Source of the DNA: Methanoregula sp.
Lineage (GTDB): Archaea; Halobacteriota; Methanomicrobia; Methanomicrobiales; Methanospirillaceae
Direction: 5' to 3'
NCBI GenBank assembly: GCA_028711405.1
Contig: JAQTSH010000130.1
Location: forward strand, 1 to 5,314
DNA: 5,314 nucleotides
Shown here: positions 1-4,377 of the stretch, in pieces
Position numbering within the stretch: position 1 is the stretch's first letter
Layout of the letters: each line of letters begins with the position of its first letter
Position numbers and translations under genes: made by a program
Notes under the pieces: model-generated
What the model was told of the DNA's origin: nothing
Database searches by the model: none
The model's input: the letters and a program-made list of their open reading frames with translations, nothing else

Positions 1-109
1 TTAATAAACGCCCGGGTCCTTCCCGTTCTCCATTATGTACGGAGGAGCCGGGGATCGCCTTCATTCAACGGGTACTGCCTGGTTATGCTGCATGAGACCG
101 GTGTGATAT
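1..109. other. Upstream leader of the surface-protein gene
   Basis: No gene is visible here. Two adjacent TAA codons at 2-7 on the + strand could be the end of a gene lying left of the window. They also make an AT-rich patch that could serve as a TATA-like element. A second weak candidate is the TTATGTA patch near 33-39. Neither is convincing enough to call as a promoter. Confidence 0.3.
100..103 (+). promoter_or_regulatory. Ribosome binding site supporting a GTG start
   Basis: GGTG at 100-103, within GGTGTGAT, lies six bases before the GTG at 110 and fits the archaeal anti-Shine-Dalgarno (GGTGAT type). An in-frame TGA at 104-106 excludes any start further upstream. The ATG at 108 is followed at once by TGA in its own frame, so it cannot be used. 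Confidence 0.45.
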
Positions 110-208
110 GTGAAAAGAGCAGGTGTCGGGATTACGGGCGTGCTCATACTCGCGGTGTTCATCGCGATAGTAGTCACGATCGCAGCAGCACCGGTTCTCT
201 TCGTGCAG
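110..208 (+). other. N-terminal hydrophobic leader, class III (pilin/archaellin)-like
   Basis: Residues 1-33 read MKRA followed by GVGITG and about 20 uncharged hydrophobic residues ending in AAAPVLFVQ. Archaellins have a basic-Gly/Ala cleavage site, then a V-GIGT-like stretch and a helix ending in AA-x-VL. The match in spacing and composition suggests processing by a FlaK/PibD-type peptidase after A4. A plain Sec signal peptide cut after the Ala run (A25-A27), or an uncleaved membrane anchor, remain alternatives. This is inference from pattern only. Confidence 0.4.
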
Positions 209-1471
209 GTTCAGCACCCATGTCCGGCACTGGGGGCGCAGGTCTCGCACGACTCCTCATTGATACCTCCCGGTCAGACTGGCAGGGATGAGATACCGGC
301 TGAAAAAATACCAGATCTCCCCAGGAACAATCGATCTTGGTCAGGCATTGCCGATGGTGCGGTCAGGAATGGGTATCCACCGGGTGCTGTTTCTGTCATA
401 CATTCCATAAACCCTATTCCCGGTCTCAAGCTCCCGGCAGGAAACCGGGGTTTGCCCATTAGTCTCACAAACCTCATGGGCACCCGACCGGAGCCGGATG
501 GTATCACCCCATCGGTTCCGGCGGAACCCCCGCGTCTCCCTGAGGTTCATGGAACCATCTCCCCGAGTGGTGTGACTACGGTGACCTACCAGGGCAGCCA
601 GCAGTACACAATCACCCCGGACCCCGGCTATCACATCGAAAACGTCTTTGTCAATGGCGAATCTGTGGGAGCAGTACCTGCATTTCTGTTTACGAATGTT
701 CACGCCAACCACACGATACAGGCACGGTTTGGGATCAATTCCTATACCATCACTCCCTCTGCCGGGCATGGGGGTTCGATCCTCCCGCGTGATCCGGTCA
801 TCGTAGACTATGGGGGCATCGTTGATCTTCTGATCACCCCGGAGACCGGGTATCATATAGCGGATGTGTTCGTGGACGGTGTTTCGATAGGATCACGCAA
901 CGAATACACCTTTATGAATATCGAAAAGAACCACACCCTCTCGGCATCATTCGCGATAAACAGGTTTGCCATCACTACTCTGGCAGGCAGTGGCGGGACC
1001 ATTGAACCATCCGGTCCGGTGCAGGCAAGTTATGGCAGCAATCGCACGTTCTCGATCCTCCCGGATGACGGGTATCATATCGCAACAGTATCCGTGGATG
1101 GGAGTCCCGCTGGTTCACCTTCCCGCTACACGTTTGTTGACATACTCGCCCCCCATACGCTCTCCGCGACATTCGCACCCAACCCGGTGATTGCAAGAAT
1201 CGATCCCCCTGGCGGGAAGAATGGGCAGACCGGGCAGTTCACAATCACCGGAACAGGCTTTGTCACTTCCGGGGTATCCCGCGTGGGACTGTACTACCCC
1301 GGGACATCCACTGTGTTTGTAGACGGTGATTCGATTCGCGTCGCTTCTCCGACACGGATTACCGGGAACTTCGCCCTGCCTGTCAGGCAGTCGCACCGGT
1401 ATTATGATGTCAGGGTGACAAACCCGGATGGGTCGTCCGCTATACAACCATCCGGATTTGAAGTGACATAA
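110..1471 (+). CDS. Exported repeat protein: pilin-like leader, three InlB-B/Flg_new-type repeats, IPT/TIG-like C-terminus
   Basis: This is a 453-residue cell-surface protein of unknown partner, probably an adhesin or envelope component. Residues 1-35 are a short basic start (MKR) followed by a long hydrophobic helix and no charged residue, so the protein is exported or anchored with its bulk outside the cell. Residues 40-145 are a Pro/Gly-rich linker. Residues 146-210, 212-284 and 286-358 are three repeats, each carrying GYHI, then V-DG-S-G, a YTF-like strand and HT-x-A-F. This is the pattern of the divergent InlB B-repeat family (Flg_new_2). The GYHI motifs at 173, 247 and 321 are exactly 74 residues apart. 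Residues 359-453 resemble an IPT/TIG immunoglobulin-like domain, ending in the typical V-NPDG segment. N-glycosylation sequons occur at N74, N200, N274 and N311. The GTG start is the only one available after an in-frame stop. The gene converges on the Rsm22-family gene. The fold call is good; the function is open. Confidence 0.85.
   Translation: MKRAGVGITGVLILAVFIAIVVTIAAAPVLFVQVQHPCPALGAQVSHDSSLIPPGQTGRDEIPAEKIPDLPRNNRSWSGIADGAVRNGYPPGAVSVIHSINPIPGLKLPAGNRGLPISLTNLMGTRPEPDGITPSVPAEPPRLPEVHGTISPSGVTTVTYQGSQQYTITPDPGYHIENVFVNGESVGAVPAFLFTNVHANHTIQARFGINSYTITPSAGHGGSILPRDPVIVDYGGIVDLLITPETGYHIADVFVDGVSIGSRNEYTFMNIEKNHTLSASFAINRFAITTLAGSGGTIEPSGPVQASYGSNRTFSILPDDGYHIATVSVDGSPAGSPSRYTFVDILAPHTLSATFAPNPVIARIDPPGGKNGQTGQFTITGTGFVTSGVSRVGLYYPGTSTVFVDGDSIRVASPTRITGNFALPVRQSHRYYDVRVTNPDGSSAIQPSGFEVT
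545..1183 (+). repeat. Three in-frame protein repeats, 222-bp period
   Basis: Three copies of a ~74-residue unit lie in the surface-protein gene. The anchor motif GYHI begins at codons 173, 247 and 321, an exact 222-bp spacing. Other shared positions are VDG/VNG after the anchor, and NHT at 200 and 274, which becomes PHT at 348. The units are similar in protein but clearly diverged in DNA, so the duplication is old and under protein-level constraint. The first unit is shorter at its N-terminal edge. Confidence 0.8.
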
Positions 1472-1518
1472 ATGATCCCGGTGAGTGTCATCTGGCACGG
1501 CGGGAGGTTCGATACTGG

Positions 1519-1537
1519 TTGCCCGGTAGCCGGGTAG
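1519..1537 (+). terminator. GC-rich hairpin after the surface-protein gene
   Basis: CCCGG at 1522-1526 pairs with CCGGG at 1530-1534 around a three-base TAG loop. The stem extends to eight pairs (1519-1526 with 1530-1537) if G-U pairs are counted. It lies about 50 bases after the stop codon. There is no T-run right after it on either strand, so a terminator role is uncertain; it may only stabilise the 3' end of the transcript. Confidence 0.3.
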
Positions 1538-1584
1538 GCACATAGGTATCCACCTTCAGGTAGGGTTGGAGAGGGAGGGGTCAT

Positions 1585-1687
1585 CTGCTATGGATATCTT
1601 TTATCCATGGCCCCTGTGGCAAACCGCCATGAACACTGCTATGGATATCTACTATCCATGGGTTCCTGTGGCAAACTAGCCATGAAC
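1585..1687. repeat. Tandem ~51-bp hairpin-bearing direct repeat, two copies
   Basis: Unit 1 (1585-1634) and unit 2 (1636-1687) are adjacent direct repeats that share CTGCTATGGATATCT, ATCCATGG, CCTGTGGCAAAC and GCCATGAAC. They differ at a few loop and linker bases. Each unit begins with a perfect inverted repeat ATGGATA / TATCCAT around a five-base loop (1590-1608 and 1641-1659). Each then has a second small stem, TGGC / GCCA (1617-1629 and 1669-1682). In unit 2 the second stem is lengthened by GGGTTC / GAACCC (1660-1665 with 1684-1689). The array ends three bases before the stop codon of the Rsm22-family gene. It could be a bidirectional 3'-end or terminator structure, or a REP-like repeat; no coding sense is apparent. 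Confidence 0.75.
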
Positions 1688-1690
1688 CCC

Positions 1691-3217
1691 TTACTTGATG
1701 CCAATGACCCGGGTCTCCCGGTTCACGAGCACGTTATAGGCGTCATGCGCCTTGTTGTACCGCACCAGTGCATGCTCCAGTCTCAGCACCGTCCCGTACG
1801 GGGCTGACAGGATCAGCTGATTTTCTGTCGTGATATGAAACGCCGGCAGCACCGCATACACCGGTTTCTCCGCAGAGCCATCACACAGCCTGAACAGGTG
1901 TGTCTGTGCATCGCCAAGTTCCTCGGACATCTTTGATGCGGTCAGTGTTACCCGTCGTCCGATGTGCAGGTGAATCCCCGACAACCGGAAACCCCGGGTG
2001 CCGGAAGGAACCCGATAGGTCTCGCGGGTTTTACCATCCTTGCGAAAGATTGCATAACTGTACTTGATATCGGTGTTCACATACCGGAAGGGTTCATCAC
2101 ATGCAGCAAGCGCGTTCATGATCGGTGTCGGTCTGATCGGTTTGGCGGTGACAAAACTCCAGCACCGGTCCGGGGTACAGTTTGTCGTATGGATGAACGT
2201 GCAGGGAGCATAGATGGACAAACCCCGCTTCTTTAAGGCAAGGGAGAGGACGCGCAGTCCCGTGGACGTGACCTCTTCAGCCGGTTCAACGATCAGGATC
2301 GTGCCATCGGGTGCAAGGCGCTCTGCAATCTTCATCACGATCTCCGCACGGGCAGCGACCGGTAAGCCCATCAGCTCATTTGTTACGTTCGAGAAGACCG
2401 CGAGATCGATGCGTTCCGGGAGCTGGTCCGGTGCGAGGGCGGTTATATCAGCTTTTATGGGAGGCAGTATCGTAACGCGTGAACGTACCGGGGGAACATG
2501 TCCGGCAAGAAAGGTAAATGCCTCACAGTGTTCCTCCGAGCGTTCGATGCTATGAACCGTTACAGTGGCGGTATCAAGCCGGGAATAGAAATCCGCGATG
2601 GCGAGCGGCACGACCCCGGGACCGGTGCCGATATCCAGTACCGTCATCTTCTCGCGGAAGAGCCCGTCGCGGGCAAGTTGGGCGAGCAGGTGCTCTGTCT
2701 GTATACAATAGACCGGAAAATGATACGCGAGATACCCGAGTATGTGGTAGCCTTTCGAGTACTGCAATGCCCGTTTGTGGGTCGGACGCCAGTAATCGTC
2801 CTTCTGGGCAACAATCGCCCGCCGTAACCGGGCGAGGATGACCGGATCGTCCCAGGTCTTCCCGACTTTCTTTGTGATATACTGTTCAATTGCGGATTCG
2901 AGTGCGGGCGGAAGCGTGCTTTCGTCAAAAAAGGCGGCGATCCGGCTCTCTTCACTGGTGTTCAGGGTGAGTGGTTTTGCGGGTATTACTCGTGAGATCT
3001 CGTAATCCTCCCCCACCTTCGTTGCGGAAAGGGACAGGTGTATGAGATGCGGCTGGAGTGCTGCATACATCCGGCTCACCGGCAGGGGCTCATCGAGATA
3101 GTTTGCAATCTCGGAGAGTAGGAACGCAGGTCTCATGGAGGCGACATACCGGATGGTGGAGATGAGTGGTGTATCGGTCATTCCCTGCCGGTACATGGGT
3201 GATAGCCGTTCATACAT
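1691..3217 (-). CDS. Rsm22/METTL17-family methyltransferase-like protein, probable small-subunit ribosome assembly factor
   Basis: The product is about 508 residues if the ATG at 3217 is used. After an N-terminal helical region (Rsm22-like, with DPVILARLRRAI and YSKGYHILGYLAYHFP) comes a Rossmann-type SAM-binding core: TVLDIGTGPGVVPLAIADFY at about residues 192-211, HSIERSEEH following it, the IDLAVFSNVTNEL segment at about 270-282 and GTILIVEP at about 305-312. Cysteines 339, 347 and 352 (APC, NC, RCWSF) and C445 (LCDG) sit where the Rsm22/METTL17 family carries its Fe-S ligands. Family members bind the small ribosomal subunit during assembly; methyl transfer has not been clearly shown for them. 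The start is uncertain: the frame stays open to 3319, and ATGs at 3196 and 3181 are also possible. None has a well-spaced Shine-Dalgarno. Transcription is divergent from the SRAP gene and convergent with the surface-protein gene. Confidence 0.88.
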   Translation of the reverse strand: MYERLSPMYRQGMTDTPLISTIRYVASMRPAFLLSEIANYLDEPLPVSRMYAALQPHLIHLSLSATKVGEDYEISRVIPAKPLTLNTSEESRIAAFFDESTLPPALESAIEQYITKKVGKTWDDPVILARLRRAIVAQKDDYWRPTHKRALQYSKGYHILGYLAYHFPVYCIQTEHLLAQLARDGLFREKMTVLDIGTGPGVVPLAIADFYSRLDTATVTVHSIERSEEHCEAFTFLAGHVPPVRSRVTILPPIKADITALAPDQLPERIDLAVFSNVTNELMGLPVAARAEIVMKIAERLAPDGTILIVEPAEEVTSTGLRVLSLALKKRGLSIYAPCTFIHTTNCTPDRCWSFVTAKPIRPTPIMNALAACDEPFRYVNTDIKYSYAIFRKDGKTRETYRVPSGTRGFRLSGIHLHIGRRVTLTASKMSEELGDAQTHLFRLCDGSAEKPVYAVLPAFHITTENQLILSAPYGTVLRLEHALVRYNKAHDAYNVLVNRETRVIGIK

Positions 3218-3230
3218 CTTTGGATGGTCG

Positions 3231-3248
3231 GGCACCCGGTGCCGGGTG
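3231..3248. repeat. Nested GC-rich palindrome upstream of the Rsm22-family gene
   Basis: CACCCGG (3233-3239) and CCGGGTG (3242-3248) form a perfect 7-bp inverted repeat around TG. An overlapping alternative, GGCACC (3231-3236) with GGTGCC (3238-3243), pairs around a single C. The site is 14-31 bases upstream of the chosen Rsm22 start, on the transcript side if the promoter lies further right. It could be a protein-binding site or a leader hairpin. If translation began at 3319 it would instead be coding. Confidence 0.45.
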
Positions 3249-3334
3249 GAACCGTGCAATGCCCTGCATGGATACACCCAAGTGGACAGTATGGCTCCCG
3301 CAGCAGGGATGGGTTGCATGTGCCAGCGTCAGTC

Positions 3335-3342
3335 TCATATAG
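3335..3342 (+). promoter_or_regulatory. TATA-like box for the SRAP gene
   Basis: TCATATAG at 3335-3342 is the best TATA-like element in the divergent region. With the usual archaeal spacing of about 25-27 bases, transcription would begin near 3363-3365. That leaves a leader of about 25 bases containing the ribosome binding site. No clear purine-rich BRE lies directly upstream, so the call is tentative. Confidence 0.35.
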
Positions 3343-3344
3343 CA

Positions 3345-3365
3345 GTACCACGGAGATTGTGGTAC
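3345..3365. promoter_or_regulatory. Inverted repeat, putative operator of the SRAP operon
   Basis: GTACCAC (3345-3351) and GTGGTAC (3359-3365) are a perfect 7-bp inverted repeat with a seven-base spacer. The site lies directly after the TATA-like box and covers the predicted transcription start. A bound dimeric regulator there would block polymerase recruitment. The two half-sites could equally form a hairpin if transcription starts earlier. Confidence 0.45.
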
Positions 3366-3377
3366 GAAGAGCTCAAC

Positions 3378-3386
3378 AGGGAGTGA
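3378..3386 (+). promoter_or_regulatory. Ribosome binding site of the SRAP gene
   Basis: AGGGAGTGA ends two bases before the ATG at 3389, with the GGAG core five bases from it. It fixes the start at 3389, although the frame is open back to 3224. Starting here places Cys at position 2, which the SRAP mechanism requires. Confidence 0.75.
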
Positions 3387-3388
3387 CC

Positions 3389-4078
3389 ATGTGCGGCAGG
3401 TATTCGCTTGTCTGTATCGATGACCTTGGGAATCGGTTCCGGGTATTCAACCCGATGATTGGCGCCCGTTCCCGGTTCAATATCGCCCCAGGTGCGACAA
3501 TGCCTGTCGTTGTAGGCGGAGACACATCCTCCCTTGTCATGATGCAGTGGGGTTTAATCCCACACTGGACCCCGGCAACCGGTACCGCCCGCCCCCTCAT
3601 CAATGCACGGGCAGAAACCCTCGCGGAGAAAGCGTCGTTCCGGTACCTGGTCGCGAAGAACCGGTGTCTTGTTCCGGCAAGCGGGTATTTTGAGTGGAAG
3701 ACCGAAGGACGGCATAAGACGCCGTATTATTTTTCAATACCCGAAAACCCGTGTTTTGCCTTTGCGGGCTTATTTGACGTGTGGCACGATACCAACGGCA
3801 GGACGGTTGCCTCGTACACGATCATCACGACCGAACCTAATGCCCTGTCAGCCCCAATCCATAACCGGATGCCTGTCATCCTCGCACGGGAACACGAGGA
3901 ACGTTGGCTCTCCCGTGAAGCGCCTGATGCCGGTTTACTCAAACAGATCCTTGCCCCGTATCCTGATCAGGGGATGTCAGCCGTTCCGGTCTCTCCGCTC
4001 GTGAACAATCCCGCGATCGATGACGAACGGGTGATCGCACCGGTGGATTCTTGTGGTACGCAAACTGAATTGTGGTAG
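3389..4078 (+). CDS. SRAP-domain abasic-site processing protein (HMCES/YedK family)
   Basis: This 229-residue protein is a full-length single-domain SRAP protein. Family members shield abasic sites in single-stranded DNA: after Met removal, the N-terminal Cys forms a thiazolidine crosslink with the open-ring sugar. The residues used for this are all present: C2 in the MCGRY start, N72 in INARAET, E102 in GYFEW, and H158 in IHNRMP. Other family hallmarks are RFNIAPG at 30-36, MQWGLIPHW at 52-60, RCLVPASGYFEW at 92-103 and FAGLFDVW at 125-132. The ATG at 3389 is chosen because of its ribosome binding site and the obligatory Cys2. The gene probably forms an operon with the Cys-rich gene seven bases downstream and is transcribed away from the Rsm22-family gene, with a putative operator in its promoter. 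The identification is firm; a role in DNA damage tolerance is inferred from the family. Confidence 0.96.
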   Translation: MCGRYSLVCIDDLGNRFRVFNPMIGARSRFNIAPGATMPVVVGGDTSSLVMMQWGLIPHWTPATGTARPLINARAETLAEKASFRYLVAKNRCLVPASGYFEWKTEGRHKTPYYFSIPENPCFAFAGLFDVWHDTNGRTVASYTIITTEPNALSAPIHNRMPVILAREHEERWLSREAPDAGLLKQILAPYPDQGMSAVPVSPLVNNPAIDDERVIAPVDSCGTQTELW

Positions 4079-4082
4079 TGAG
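4074..4082 (+). promoter_or_regulatory. Ribosome binding site overlapping the SRAP stop codon
   Basis: GGTAGTGAG spans the TAG stop of the SRAP gene (4076-4078) and places GTGA four bases before the ATG at 4086. This layout suggests that translation of the small protein is coupled to that of SRAP. It also supports 4086 over the upstream in-frame GTG at 4053. Confidence 0.5.
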
Positions 4083-4085
4083 AAG

Positions 4086-4322
4086 ATGCTCGATCATTGT
4101 CCCGGTGCCGCGAATATCCGTACCCCAACGCTTGCCATTAAAAAGTGTCCCGAGTGCGGGGAAGATGTGGAACTGTTCTCCAACGATATCTCGGTGAAGT
4201 GCAGCCGGTGCGGATTTCTTGTCTACAACGATATCGCCACCTGCGTCCAGTGGTGCAGGTACGCAAAGGAGTGCGTCGGAGAGGAGATGTACCGGAAACT
4301 CACCGCACTTAATAAAGAGTGA
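4086..4322 (+). CDS. Small Cys-rich zinc-ribbon protein
   Basis: The product has 78 residues and seven or eight potential metal ligands. C21/C24 (CPECG) and C39/C42 (CSRCG) make a four-Cys zinc ribbon. A C-terminal cluster C53-x3-C57-x5-C63 (CVQWCRYAKECVG) follows, and H4-C5-P-G opens the protein. From memory, the order CPG, CPxCG-x-VE-F-x-D, CxxCG, ND/NP, C-xx-WC-x-YA-xx-CVG recurs in small proteins of anaerobic bacteria and methanogens that databases often label phosphohydrolase because related segments are fused to HD domains; this was not checked. No catalytic domain is visible here, so a metal-binding or regulatory role is more likely than an enzyme. An in-frame GTG at 4053 would add 11 residues and overlap the SRAP gene. 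The seven-base gap from SRAP implies one transcript, ending at the hairpin just downstream. Confidence 0.8.
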   Translation: MLDHCPGAANIRTPTLAIKKCPECGEDVELFSNDISVKCSRCGFLVYNDIATCVQWCRYAKECVGEEMYRKLTALNKE

Positions 4323-4323
4323 C

Positions 4324-4369
4324 CGGTTCCCCCTTGACGGTACCCAATGCGGAGATGCCGGGGGAACCG
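4324..4369. terminator. Strong hairpin between convergent genes, likely bidirectional terminator
   Basis: CGGTTCCCCC (4324-4333) pairs perfectly with GGGGGAACCG (4360-4369), ten base pairs around a 26-base interior. The interior can pair further (4339-4342 with 4356-4359) across a five-base bulge. The stem begins two bases after the stop of the Cys-rich gene and ends eight bases before the stop of nadA. A T-rich stretch (TTGTATTGTT, 4370-4379) follows on the + strand, and CTCTTTATT follows on the - strand. It probably ends or protects both transcripts. Confidence 0.6.
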
Positions 4370-4377
4370 TTGTATTG

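Larger units (their letters stand above)
1472..1690. other. Convergent intergenic region, 219 bp
   Basis: This stretch lies between the stop of the surface-protein gene and the stop of the Rsm22-family gene. It holds a GC-rich hairpin (1519-1537), a G-rich run (1563-1580) and a tandem hairpin repeat (1585-1687). No convincing protein gene is present; the short open frames crossing it have no recognisable content. Confidence 0.6.
3218..3388. promoter_or_regulatory. Divergent intergenic promoter region
   Basis: This region separates the Rsm22-family gene (leftward) from the SRAP gene (rightward). It contains a palindrome next to the Rsm22 start, a TATA-like box and inverted repeat next to the SRAP start, and a good SRAP ribosome binding site. 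No clear TATA box is seen for the leftward gene; TATA-like bases around 3335-3342 read reasonably in both directions. Confidence 0.55.

Noticed and set aside
341..856. 171-codon open frame on the - strand inside the surface-protein gene
   Set aside because: It is fully antisense to a gene with clear domain structure; its translation has no recognisable motif and it has no good ribosome binding site.
1115..1543. 142-codon - strand frame (and 1402-1584) running into the convergent gap
   Set aside because: Mostly antisense to the IPT/TIG-like region; composition is that of a shadow frame, with no domain or conserved motif.
1595..1661. Insertion-sequence remnant or target-site duplication
   Set aside because: No transposase fragment and no terminal inverted repeats bounding a larger element are visible; the structure is explained by the tandem unit itself.
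1585..1687. CRISPR array
   Set aside because: Only two units lie directly next to each other with no spacer, and each carries two internal stems.
1607..1807. 66-codon + strand frame starting in the tandem repeat
   Set aside because: It runs through the hairpin repeat and then antisense to the Rsm22-family gene; the repeat units are of unequal length (50 and 52) and would shift frame, so they are not coding.
2214..2841. Overlapping + strand frames opposite the Rsm22-family gene
   Set aside because: Shadow frames of a well-supported gene; low-complexity Arg/Ser/Gly-rich translations with no motif.
3224..3388. N-terminal extension of the SRAP protein by 55 residues
   Set aside because: It would bury the catalytic Cys2, which must be N-terminal, and the strong ribosome binding site is at 3378-3386.
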